From Rhyacophila brunnea (Eukaryota; Arthropoda; Insecta; Trichoptera; Rhyacophilidae): 64,000 nt of DNA. The stretch covers positions 1 through 64,000 of the forward strand of contig JAGYXB010001600.1 in NCBI GenBank assembly GCA_022495005.1, read 5' to 3'. Under the pieces are notes generated by a model that did no database searches, was not told the origin of the DNA, and saw only the letters and a list, made by a program, of their open reading frames with translations. Shown here in pieces: positions 34,751 through 44,935 of this stretch. Position 1 is the first letter of the stretch. Each line of letters starts with the position of its first letter. The translations under genes were made by a program, and so were the position numbers.

Positions 34751-35777
34751 AACCCAAATCACATTGGCAGATTCTCAGGCCAACCGTCTGGCTCGGCCGT
34801 CTGCCACGATCGCCCCCGATCGTGAAAATTCAATTTTGAGTCATCCCTCGAGTCATGACCGAATTGGAAAAAAATCCTATTTTGTATGCACGATCGCGTC
34901 GAAGATTACCGAGAATGTACGCAAATATCCGAATAAACACTGAGAGTGGCCGCGAAAGCGTGTGCTGTCTTGCGTTTGACATAACAAAACAACACAAATT
35001 TGACGTTTACATAATGGAGGTTGCCTGACTTTATTAATTATTTTAACAGACAATAATCTAATATATAAAAATTAATATTTGTTTGTTTGTTTGTTTGTTC
35101 GTATTGTATGAGCTGCCATACCGTTCATCCGATTGCGATAAAACTTTGTTAACTTATTGCTTGCACTTGCGCGAAGATTAAAGGCTCATAGGAAAATCAT
35201 CTACTTCTTCTACTCGTATGCGCTCCTGTACCATTCATCCGATTGCGATGAAACTTTTGTCAGTTGTTGTGCGCACACCTGCGAAGGTTTATAAATTAGT
35301 ATTATATAAAATACAAAGTTTGTTGTTTGTTTGTTATATCTAATTTTAAATTTTTTACTACATATTGCTACTATTAATAATACATTAATAACATATTGTA
35401 TTACATAGATATTATAATATTAAAAAGATAATTACTTATTCTTATTTTTTAAATATCTAAGATAAATGTATCTATCAATGAAGCGACCCCGTGCGAAGCC
35501 GGGTACTTCAGCTTGTAATATATAAAAAAATAATACCATACTAAATACAATCAGCAAGTCGTCGAAATTTCATGTGTTGCTTTACTAATTTTATAATTGT
35601 TCACACTAGCAACTGAGTGAGTATTTATATATTATGAACGAATCAAATCAAGCTACAATACGATTGAGTTTGTAGCTGAATCGTTCCGTGTAATTGGTAT
35701 ATTTTAAAGTCGACGAATGATCACGACGATCATTGTATCTGGTTGGATCTACGAGTTTGCTGGTGTAATTAGGCCTT
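34751..35777 (+). mobile_element. TA-flanked TIR element, family E, copy 1 (interrupted)
   Basis: Left end AACCCAAATCACATTGGCAG and right end (inverted) AAGGCCTAATTACACCAGCA, flanked by TA (34749-34750, 35778-35779). The interior has CCGTCTGCCACGATCG and CGAAGATTACCGAGAA, shared with the neighbouring copy. It is enlarged by the insertion 35057-35516. TA flanks fit Tc1/mariner-like movement; no transposase is recognisable. Confidence 0.7.
35057..35516 (+). mobile_element. Helitron-like non-autonomous insertion
   Basis: Begins TCTAATATATAAAAATTAAT and a GTTTGTTTGTTTG run, and ends GCGAAGCCGGGTACTTCAGC then TTGT. Insect non-autonomous Helitrons often start TC...AATATATAAA and end with a short GC hairpin; here CCCG and CGGG can pair about 10-20 bp from the end. 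The canonical CTRR terminus is not clear, so the class is uncertain. Inside, CGTTCATCCGATTGCGATAA and CATTCATCCGATTGCGATGA mark a tandem duplication of about 120 bp. Confidence 0.5.
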
Positions 35778-35804
35778 TAAAACAACGAAAGATAAATAGT
35801 TGTA

Positions 35805-36520
35805 AAGCTCAAATTACATTGGCAGGTTGCGTCTTGCCCGATCGTCTGCCACGACTGTCAAACTCTATTCTCTATGGTTTTCAAGGATCGTGAGCGATCG
35901 GGACAAAAGTGGAAAATTTTCTATTATTCCGTCGTGCGATCCATTCATCACGAAGATTGCCGAAAACGTACGAAAATAGCCGAATACGCACCCGCTTGCG
36001 ACCCACGCAAACGGTCGTTAATTCTACTGCTCGATTTCAACAACTACAAGATGGCGAAATCTCAAAAAAATGTATGGACTAGCGCTGAGGTCCTCATCGA
36101 ATTAATACACGCCAGTTGAAATATAGCCATACTCGTTACAATTAGTCTTAATCGATTGGCTTGGAGATTCAAGCTCGCTTTATTCATGATGTAAATTAAC
36201 AATAAGTATACAAAACTTTCTATAAATGTCAAACGGCCGCGCAAATTTCAACAGATGCTCGGCTAGGTTTGACAGCTCAGTTTTTTTGACGTAAAATTGC
36301 GCGAGAATACGTTCAGTGTAGCCACCAATCTAAGAAATATCTAGTTTTCGGTCAACCTATATTTTTAATAATAGCAACACTATGTTTATTTTAAACCAAT
36401 CAAAAGCAAGGACCAATGCGATTGAATCGTTGCGTGTAATTGCAAATAGTGTTAAAACTTTGGTCACGACGGTTGTTGGATCGGGTTGAGTCTGCCCGTC
36501 TGCCAATGTAATTAAGCCTT
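35805..36520 (+). mobile_element. TA-flanked TIR element, family E, copy 2
   Basis: Starts AAGCTCAAATTACATTGGCA and ends TGCCAATGTAATTAAGCCTT, flanked by TA (35803-35804, 36521-36522). It lies 27 bp from the end of copy 1. It includes an 81-codon frame (35874-36119) without recognisable family, whose tail (QKNVWTSAEVLIELI) is only faintly like a Myb/MADF helix. I do not call a protein from it. Confidence 0.7.
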
Positions 36521-36522
36521 TA

Positions 36523-37091
36523 TGCAGCCCGTCGATTGTCTATAATAACATTTTACTATTCATTTTAATTTATAACTTACGTTATTTCTAAAACAAATAC
36601 ATAACCATTCAATAAATACTATTAATATTTTATTATTAATAAATTACTCCCCATTTTAATTATATAATCTATTATTATAGTTATTTAAAAGTACACGGCG
36701 TCTGTCACAAGGCTGATTACTCAATAAGTTATGCATTTTTCTAGTGCCGAGATTCTTCCAAGTTAGAAATGCCGTTTTGTTTAATGCGAATCGTAATCAC
36801 TATGCAACAGATACCGCAAAGACATGTTTGACAACACCTTACCACAGACACGAGGCACAAAGTTTAACTTTCGACGAGAGAAGTATTGCGTGACAAAGAA
36901 CACGATCCCAACAAGAGAATTAATATTTTATACAATAATAATTCTAGATACGACTTCTTCCTCTTCCGATCAGTATCAATAGAGATGGATCGCCATAAAA
37001 TAATAATACTAAAACATATTCAATAATAAAATGGATTTACTATTTATACATCGAATTTTTTTTAATGCGGTAGGTATATCGATGTGTTTAT
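36523..37091. other. Unassigned
   Basis: No supported feature. Confidence 0.5.
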
Positions 37092-37726
37092 CAGTGGTGA
37101 AGACTCCATACTAGGCGATTATTTAAAGCCTACCTTCTTAAGAACAATATTTTAAATTGAATATTGACATTTTATATAGGTACTTAATCACTTTGCTAAT
37201 TTGCCAACGACAGATGTCGTACATGTAGGAATGTATTATACAGATTACAAAACAATCTGCAAGGATTTAAAAAAATATATACCAAAGGGTGCCATCTTAA
37301 CGTAAATAATTAATGTCATTATTAATTGTTAAGGAATTGCAATATTTTTTCGTATCGATTTTACGTCATGTTACCTCAGTCAATCTATCGAATTGTATGA
37401 AATATGGTAGGCTCCTATCGCCAAGCTAAAAACTTTGCGCATAATATTGTTGTCATGACTGCACTTTGTCCAAAATAATAAATAATTTGATAATTTAAAA
37501 AAATATTTTATATGACGTTTAATAATATATTAGGTAAGTAATAGATATAGATTATTTTTAAAAATAAAAAGAAATTTAATCTAATGATTTTTGATGTGCA
37601 TAAATGTTTTGAACAATACGTAATTTAAACTCATCGCATCGTATACCTGACAAGCCATGTCTCTTGTGCTTTTTTTTCTACGATCTCCACAGCCTACCTC
37701 TTTCCAAAAGTCACACTTCGCCACTG
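37092..37726 (-). mobile_element. hAT-type MITE, family H1, copy 5
   Basis: Opens CAGTGGTGAAGACTCCATAC and closes AAAGTCACACTTCGCCACTG; 635 bp in inverted orientation. The 8-bp flanks GTGTTTAT and ATATTCTC do not match, so the duplication has decayed or the copy moved by recombination. Confidence 0.85.
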
Positions 37727-38166
37727 ATATTCTCGCCCCCCTTTAAATATAGAGAATGATAATCTACACACAAAAAAATGAAGCAACGGGATGCTAAAGA
37801 TGAATATATTTTCCCATAATCACTCAGAAAGAGTAAATAGACCGACTTATCGCTTCCCTCGCATTTTTACGACAATTTTACTAACAATTATTGTTTCCAT
37901 ATTGAAAATAGGAGCGATTTTATTGGCGCGCTCCGGCCTACTACACCTCACCAGGAAGGGTGGATTCATTTCATCATATTGTGATCACACCGAAATTAAG
38001 TTCCATATAAATAAAAAGGGTTTCAAGTTATAAATATAAAAACCCTTAAAACTACTAATTTATCAAAAATCATTTTTGTACTTAAAAAGAAAACTTAATA
38101 AACTATTTTTTTATAATAAACATCACTAAAAACAGTACGTAATCCTACATAATAAGATGATATCCT
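37727..38166. other. Unassigned
   Basis: The 80-codon frame at 37791-38033 (+) has no recognisable domain. It includes a hydrophobic run FTTILLTIIVSILKIGAILL that could pass for a membrane segment, but nothing around it supports a gene. Confidence 0.4.
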
Positions 38167-38960
38167 TTAAGGCTATACTTCAGCTGGGGCACGGTATTTT
38201 ATAATGTACCTAATTATTTTAATTTGTGTTACATAAACCAATGCTCATTTGATTATCTTAGTTAGGAAATGGAGTACTGATGATTAAAGGGGTACAAGTG
38301 ACAAAAGAGAACAATGACTTTTGACATAACTACACACTTATTTAACATTTAACCACCCCGTACGAAAAGTTATAAGCATTTTTTTTACACTAAACTTGTT
38401 TTTAGTTACAGTTTCAACGTATCTAATTCAAACGTTTTGGCCTGATTTTTTTCTAAGAATATTAATATTGGTTCATCTTAGAACAAGACGCGATTTACAG
38501 AATATTTAAAATATTTATGTAATATTAATGTTGAATTCGATTTAGTCAACATTCACTTCTATGTATTCCTTCAACCTTCAGTTTTTTATCAATAATCATC
38601 CCTAAACTCAAAAATACATAAAACGATCGTGACTACGCAACGCTTAGATTGTGCAAACGACGCCTGCAGAACAAAACATAATTTGTCATAAAAATTCAAC
38701 ATGCGTCCATTTAATGTTCTGTTTATTATTCTAGTGGTAACAATAATTATATATTCATTGACATGTTTTCTTTTTCAAGTAAATGGGTAACGTTTTTTAG
38801 TCATCTTTACACGATTTAAGAATTAATACCCCCGTCGCCATCACGAAACAAATTGACGTGTTCACAGTTCGACTTTCGCTCTCCGATTGCCAGCGAGACC
38901 AAAATTTCGTAGCACCTATAGTTGAAAATTATTTGCCGTGTCACTGAAGTATGCTCTTAA
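38167..38960 (+). mobile_element. TTAA-flanked MITE, family T, copy 5 (with insertion)
   Basis: TTAAGGCTATACTTCAGCTG opens the copy. After about 30 bp it is interrupted by roughly 420 bp of unrelated DNA (about 38197-38618), and the family resumes at AAAACGATCGTGACTACG. The right end is GTCACTGAAGTATGCTCTTAA at 38941-38960. The inserted DNA has no TIR or coding capacity I can see. Confidence 0.8.
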
Positions 38961-39338
38961 GGTGATTCATCAGTGAAACAGCAAATAATTTTCAACCATA
39001 GGCGCGACGAAATTTTGCACACGCTCCCATTCGGAGAGAGAATGTAGAGCTGGAAACACGTCATTTTGCTTCGTGATGGCGACGGCCGTAATAATTCTTA
39101 AATCGTGTAAAGATGACTTAAAACGTTACCCATTTACTTTAAAAAGAAAACATGTCAATGAATATATTATTATTGTTACTGATAAAACAATAAACAGAAC
39201 ATTAAATGGACACATGTTGGATTTATAAGACAAATTATATTTGGTTTGATATGCCTCATTTGCACCCGCGACCCGCAATCCGCGCATCGCCTAGCGACGA
39301 TCTTTTTAGACCGTGTCTCAACTAAGGTATGGCCTTAA
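38957..39338 (-). mobile_element. TTAA-flanked MITE, family T, copy 6 (tail to tail)
   Basis: Starts at the same TTAA (38957-38960) that ends copy 5 and runs the opposite way to TTAA at 39335-39338. Copies 5 and 6 thus form a long inverted repeat with arms of about 350 bp, capable of a large hairpin. Most likely one element inserted into the TTAA edge of the other. Confidence 0.85.
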
Positions 39339-40177
39339 AATATTCACATTTTGTAATGTGTTTATAATTGTAAAGTTATCTTTGACTTTAATTAAAAATA
39401 ATTTTCTTTTTAATGTTTTCGGATGCTATATTAATTTATATCGATATTTATTAATTAAAACAGTTTAAAATGTAAATTGCTCAAACTGAAAGTTTTGTAT
39501 TTTGCCGCTATGTGCCTGCGCTAGTATTCGCCTTAACATGTAAATTATCAAATAAATTTATTAAATTGCATGCTTTGTAAGTCTGAGCATTCAACGCAAA
39601 AAAATATTATTAACAATTTTTTATAAAGTATTGATTTAAAAAAATGTAATCGACTACCGTTTGCAAGTCACACTACGATGCAACTTTATCGCGATGTTGG
39701 CATAGATTCGTCTTTTACACCTACATACAACTCGGTCATAATATTCATTGAATATTTCTAGATGAGAGTAAACATGACAGGTGTAAATGTCTACCAGACA
39801 GTACCTAAATAACAATACTAGATTACAGTTAGTAAATGAATCTGTTTACACAAAACAAATTATAAACGAATCAATATATATATGTAATATTATGATCAGC
39901 AGTTCAAAATGTCTGTTTACTTTCCTAGTATCTATATTTATATAAACATTTGCTGTCTTCAATATTTTTGCAGATTTTGCTGATTTCATTTTAGCCTTAT
40001 CTATTTTCTGTTTTTATTATGATATTGTGTGACCTAGTGACATAATACAGCATATTATGTACATAATCACAGTTTATCAACGAATTTTTCACTCTCGATC
40101 TGATAACAAGAATATTCCGTTGAAACAATATGCAGATAGAGACATTAATTATTATTTCTTGCTACTCTATGGCCCGT
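39339..40177. other. Unassigned
   Basis: No supported gene or repeat copy. Confidence 0.5.
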
Positions 40178-40497
40178 TTCAGACGGGACACCGGTGTCGC
40201 GCTCGTATATAATATAGGAAGCCTTTGTATTCGAATAAAGGGGACTTTGTATTATGTTTATGAACGTCCCAGAGTTAATGAGTCAACGCGTATCCGGTAC
40301 ACTTTTCCGTTGGCTGCTACATTCTCAAGCCGCCGATACACTTGTTTTTATTACTGCAGCCAGTTTTATGTTCTACTTTATAACGCGAAATTATGCTTTG
40401 ACTCATTAGCGCTGGGGTGTTCATGAACATAATACAAAGGCCTCCTATATTATATACGAGCGAGACACCGGTGTCCCGTCTGAAACGGCGGTATGTC
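40178..40497. mobile_element. Foldback element F, two long inverted arms
   Basis: Left arm GTTTCAGACGGGACACCGGT, CTCGTATATAATATAGGA and GCCTTTGTAT; the same reads inverted from the right end. Arms are about 120 bp, with a CpG-richer centre. Each arm contains the palindrome GACACCGGTGTC. Frames on both strands (40130-40426, 40317-40499) come from the palindrome. Flanks do not show a clean duplication. A lone arm is at 30630. Confidence 0.8.
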
Positions 40498-41694
40498 AAC
40501 CGAATACAATGTGGACTCTGGAAGTTAGGATAATTAATGCATTTTTTTTTGGTAGATGCTAAGAATAAAACTATGTACTTACATAATATTTAAAAAACAT
40601 AATATGTGAATTCTAATGGATTTAAATTCAAATTCCATCAAGTACCTTCGGTCGATAGTATTAATAACATAATACGTCGAATACGTCGATGTGACGTCAT
40701 CGTTATTCACAAAACACACTTTGCCAAATGGAGTTTCGCAGATTGGTCGAATGCGACTGTTTAGTTTGATAAAAAAACATCTGCTGTTGCAATCGACAAG
40801 TTGCATGTTTCTCGGGCTCCGACTCGAAGACGCCAGGACGCATACAAGCACCTACGAATTAATCATTCCTATACCGGCTCGCCGATCGCTGCATCCAAAT
40901 ATCTATACGTTTCGAAGGTTACGTGCGACTGTCACTAGGTTGATCTGCACGGTCTGGACGGATGCAACACCGGATCGACGTTCTTGGAAGGTTTGATGTA
41001 ATGCTGTGTGGCTGACGAGGCGAGTTTAGGTGTGAGAGCCGGCTTAGAGTATTGATATACCGATGAGTATTGAGTTATGAGTAATGAGTAATGAGAAGAA
41101 AAATCTTTTAAGTACACGATTTAAAAAATAGATATATCTATTCTATATGTCAAACGTAAAAGTTCGAGTGTCACAAATTAGAAATTCATCAGGACAGAGC
41201 AAAATATAAATTAATGCAACATTTTCATTACGAGGTTTAATCTGTGTATTTTTATACACACACGTAATTTGAAAACACTTAGAAACATACATATTTAAAA
41301 AAAAATACACTCTGGGCGATGCGGTTTATCAATTGACGCTCCTGCGTGCTTTCCAATTACGATGAAATTGACTATTAGTCATACGGTCGAAAGGCTTTCA
41401 AATTTCACAAATACTGACGACTGGCTTTTGTGAATTGAATCAAGGTGGTACTAATAAGAGACACATACCTTGATTATTATATTTGTAAAATTTTGATGTA
41501 TCCTACACTGCATACTTTGACTTATTTTTCATTGTAGGGCGACCATTCTTTTACCAATATTTTGTATGCAAAAAAATAAAAAAAATAACTATATACACAC
41601 ATAAAGCATTTTTATTAAAAAACGAAAACCCGAGCGTACTTCTGATATACAGATATTTAATAATGATCTACCTACCTACTCCTCGCTGTTATAA
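40498..41694. other. Unassigned, partly CpG-richer
   Basis: At 40612-40665 the segment shared with 9065 (AAATTCCATCAAGTACCT) is present. The 101-codon frame at 40691-40996 (+) lies in a CpG-richer patch (40680-41040) but matches no family I know. AATACGTCGATGTGACGTCA at 40683 has a weak counterpart at 58615. ATGAGTAATGAGTAATGAGA near 41075 is a tiny tandem repeat. Confidence 0.4.
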
Positions 41695-41750
41695 ACAGTA
41701 CCCACCCAATGATAAGTGCTCTCTAACAACTAGGCCACCGGGGGTGCGAT
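41695..41750 (-). repeat. tRNA-like 5' half on minus strand
   Basis: The minus strand reads GCACCCCCGGTGGCCTAGTT, then GTTAGAGAGCAC, an A-box-like segment (TGGCCTAGTTG). No B box follows, so only the front half of a tRNA-like SINE or pseudogene remains. Confidence 0.4.
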
Positions 41751-42540
41751 ATAACTGAATTATATAGTAAAAAAAAACTCTCCACTGTCCAGTGTAATAA
41801 TAAAATAAATTCGGCCGAGTAACTGGTACACACACCCACGACCTTAGTACTACATTGAATGAAGCACGGATGGAAACTTCCATATTGCTGGCTTTACGAT
41901 ATCTGCTCTTTCGCTCTTCTGATAGCACGTATACGTCTGTCCTACTCTGTACGCTAATCTTTGTGTATTCTGTAGTGGAACGCGAACCAAAGCTTGACCA
42001 TGACCCAGCCAACTCGCCTGCAGACTGCATCCGCATGCATATGGCATTATTTATAGTCCTACTAGACAAAGTTTGTGAAGTGTCTAATTAATTTTCAATA
42101 AATTTGAATGACATCGGAATGAATTCACTTGTCCATTAGGTCGGTTGTAACTCAAAAAAACTACCGGATTAACAATGATACGTGATTAACGCATAGTTTT
42201 ATATTATACGGTTACATGTAAATTGTACTTAAAACTTTCACCATGGCACAGTACGCCGTGAGCTTTCTTATCGGAAAGAGATGAATGTATTAACTATACG
42301 GTCTCCAATTTTATTAGATTCAATATTATGAATATTAATTAAATTTTCATAGCTGATTTTGGCAAAATTGATGAATTCAAGAATGAAAACCTAACCTAAC
42401 CCAACAAATAATCCAGTATATCGGCTATTTTCAAAATTTGTTTGCTGCTGGCTTTCTGTAAACTGTAAACCGACAAGAACCGTGTTTTATTTAGAGATGA
42501 ATTGTATGACAGTACTATAAGACCCAACGAGGTTGGACGG
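41751..42540. other. Unassigned
   Basis: A 126-codon minus-strand frame (41689-42069) crosses the tRNA-like fragment and shows no domain. AACCTAACCTAACCC at 42389 resembles just over two insect telomere units, too few to matter. Confidence 0.4.
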
Positions 42541-42612
42541 TCTTTAATATACGGCCATATATTTCTGATACAACATTTCTCAGTGAAGTCTGATACGGCG
42601 AACTGCAATCAA
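42541..42612 (+). repeat. Repeat R8, copy 1
   Basis: ATACGGCCATATATTTCTGA, then TACAACATTTCTCAGTGAAG and TACGGCGAACTGCA, recur at 63400-63470 and 63649-63720, more weakly at 61383-61440, and inverted at about 63105-63170. Confidence 0.5.
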
Positions 42613-43689
42613 CGAGCGGAGCTGTTTGTCAGGGTCCGTCCTCACATGGGCCCAATTGGCCAAGCAGATTTGATAGCAACCGCTCCTCGACCGACTCGAG
42701 CGACACCTCTGTAGACTCATCCATTTCAACTCATGACACTCAGTATGCGGATACATATGACATTTAACTTCAGCGGACAGCAGAACCAGTCAAAAAGAAA
42801 CTTTCTTCTTTAAGCACTACGGTGCATGGTTGTAGCATCAGTCCCGTGCAGCTCCGTTTCGGGACGGAATGAGCACTTCAAATCACTTCTATCAGACACG
42901 TTTATAGCATCATGGAAGGCGGCCGTGCATAGCCACGGCTATACATACATGACGGGTGGTGGTGGGAAAACAAAGTAGCTCACAATATGTGAATATTCAA
43001 TAATTTCAAGAGATGGTTTGATCAACGATTATTTTTACCGATAGTCACTGCCCATTGTACTATTTTTAATATTTAAATCGGATTTGAAAGAAATGACTTC
43101 ATGTTGTCAATTCATGTCATGTCAATTACCTCAATTTTTGAAAGTCACCGAATCTTTTTTCGACCCCCGGAAACACAATCAATTTCGACCAAAATCCATC
43201 CCATCCGCGATCCACGATTTGGACATGCCTAGTGTAGAAATTTTATAACGTTAAAAAATATCGGTGTTGTTACTTATTGAACTGTTGCTATGTGAAACCA
43301 AACTAACTAGACAATGGCTGGTACTACTATATTCAAACGGTGCGCGATTGTGTTGGTGAATTAGATAGATACTTTTATACAACATTGAATGTATGATATT
43401 ATGATAATTATTCAGAGACCTTTAACTAGTTCATGATTAAATAATATCGATAAACTGTCCATGCCTAGTCACTATGTATTGTGAATATTTTCAGCAATTT
43501 GGACATTTATTATTTACTATTCTTAATAGTGTAGTAGGTAGGTACTATGACCATCCATTCTATATTTAAGGCAGTCCATTTTTTTTCAAATTATTAATAA
43601 TCATGCCCTTGCTTTTTCGTACAAGGTGGTTGTTATCAGTTTTAAACAATCACAAACACCCAGGCTTTGAGAAAAACACATAAATATTG
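42613..43689. other. Unassigned
   Basis: Region 42825-42960 is CpG-richer (GTGCAGCTCCGTTTCGGGAC). No gene recognised. The frame 42502-42714 partly encodes repeat R8. Confidence 0.4.
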
Positions 43690-43762
43690 TGTCCTCACCG
43701 GAATCGAACCAAGAACTCTCGGGTGGAAGGCCAACGCATTACGCACTGCACCACCATAAGAA
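43690..43762 (-). repeat. tRNA-like SINE head, family C
   Basis: On the minus strand: A-box region TGGTGGTGCAGTGCGTAATG, B box GGTTCGATTCC (43700-43710) and GGTGAGGACAC at the end. The head differs from SINE A and B. The sequence downstream on the minus strand (to about 43610) would be its tail. No second copy of the tail is in this window. Confidence 0.6.
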
Positions 43763-43804
43763 AGTCCATTATTTGAGCATGGTAATTTATAGATTAATTT
43801 TATT

Positions 43805-44280
43805 TTGTCCTTTATTTTAAAAATGCATATTATTTTTGCAATGCCGAGGAAACAAAATATGTATGATGTAAAAAACTGCTTAAACGGAAAAAAATCAAGT
43901 GCTCAAACACAGGTGAGTATGTCCATTATAATAACGGCGATAACTATGTTCAACGAAATTGCTTCGGGTGTTGATATATTCCACCTACGTGAGGATGAGT
44001 ATAGGTGGACGATGTTTTATAAATTCTTAAAATAGGGTCTGCTTAACTCATCCGATGTACTTCCTTGTACCTATCTAATTTATATTTTTTGTATGTACAC
44101 ATTTCTACTGTTTAATAACTTACCATCTATCTCTATACTGATCTATCTCTTTTTTTATGTAATACTGTTTTATATTTCTTTGTTTCTAAATGTCATGTTG
44201 CGAACGTCTTAAACTTATAATTTGTAATGTCCAAAATATGTTAAAAAATAAATAATTTGAAATTGAAATTATGTCCCCCC
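43805..44280 (+). other. Possible 3' end of a non-LTR element (weak)
   Basis: A 76-codon frame (43805-44035) ends in REDEYRWTMFYKFLK and is followed by a T-rich 3' stretch ending in AATAAATAATTTGAAATTGA and AATT. Short simple-repeat 3' tails of this kind are common in insect LINEs. I recognise no reverse transcriptase or endonuclease motif, so this stays a guess. Confidence 0.2.
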
Positions 44281-44521
44281 AAGGACCCCAAGAAAATATG
44301 GTCACCATATCGAAATCTTATTTAGGTATGGTCCCAATATTGAAGCTAGATTTGACATAAATCGATGTTTTTTTTTTAAATAAATATAAAAAGTATTAAA
44401 ACTATGAATTAGCCAAAAATCTCTACGACAAAACATAGAAAACTCAATAAACTAAATTTTAATAATACATATGACCATAAAATGTTTTTTTTTTAGTTCG
44501 ATTTTGATGTTCTGAGTTTTA
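44281..44521. other. Unassigned
   Basis: A pair of similar words, ATATGGTCACCATATCG and GTATGGTCCCAATATTG (44296 and 44328), and nothing else. Confidence 0.35.
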
Positions 44522-44752
44522 TTGAATTATAAAGAAAATACCTTTCTACATCGAATGGCATTATTATTAACTCAAAACCTTGCAACGACATACACCTGCG
44601 AATCAAGATTTTCTGCTTTGATTGTAATGAAATCCAAATTTCGAAATAGACTGCAGCCAGAAGAGGACCTAAAATGTTGCATGTCTAACACTACATCTTC
44701 CGTGCGCGACTTCCGCGAAGCGATGAGCGGCGCGCGTAACTCAAACGTATAA
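44522..44752 (+). pseudogene. hAT transposase C-terminal fragment (open frame)
   Basis: The 76-codon frame includes TYTCESRFSALIVMKSKFRN, then RLQPEEDLKCCMSNTTSS. This is the hAT dimerisation signature seen in SCAND3/ZBED5-like proteins (CE-x-x-FS-x-L-x-x-x-K-x-K-x-R-x-RL-x-x-E-x-DL). It is only a C-terminal piece, with no DDE catalytic residues. The final codons run into an inverted repeat (arms near 44708-44752 and 44841-44890) that does not belong to the protein. The same upstream DNA (CTACATCGAATGGCATTATT) is at 5380. Family from motif recall. Confidence 0.7.
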
Positions 44753-44892
44753 CCATATAAACGTGCAACCAAAAAGACTGTTTACGAACATTTTCACATA
44801 CGGTTATACGCATAGATGTACTAAACATATATATTTTGTTATACGTTTGAGTTGCGCGGGCCGCTCAACGCTTCGCTGACTTCGTCCACGAA
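44706..44892. repeat. Inverted repeat beside hAT fragment
   Basis: CGCGTAACTCAAACGTATA at 44734-44752 is mirrored by TATACGTTTGAGTTGCGCG at about 44841-44859, and GAAGCGATGAGCGGC is mirrored by GCCGCTCAACGCTTC. The arms are near 45 bp with a loop of about 88 bp, and could be the terminus of an element or a separate foldback. Confidence 0.55.
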
Positions 44893-44935
44893 AAACGCCC
44901 CGTAATATAACACCAAACTTTGATGAGCTCTCAAG

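Noticed and set aside
36051..36119. Harbinger Myb-like protein in element E
   Set aside because: Resemblance is limited to about 15 residues, and the element is flanked by TA rather than a 3-bp duplication.
37791..38033. Secreted or membrane peptide gene
   Set aside because: One hydrophobic run only; no homologue recognised, no start context, no supporting exons.
41689..42069. 126-codon minus-strand frame as a gene
   Set aside because: Crosses a tRNA-like fragment, shows no domain, and overlapping frames on the other strand are equally long.
42389..42403. Interstitial telomere repeat (CCTAA)n
   Set aside because: Barely more than two units; expected by chance in 64 kb of such DNA.
43805..44280. 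LINE 3' end as a firm call
   Set aside because: No reverse transcriptase motif and only a short simple-repeat-like tail; kept at low confidence.
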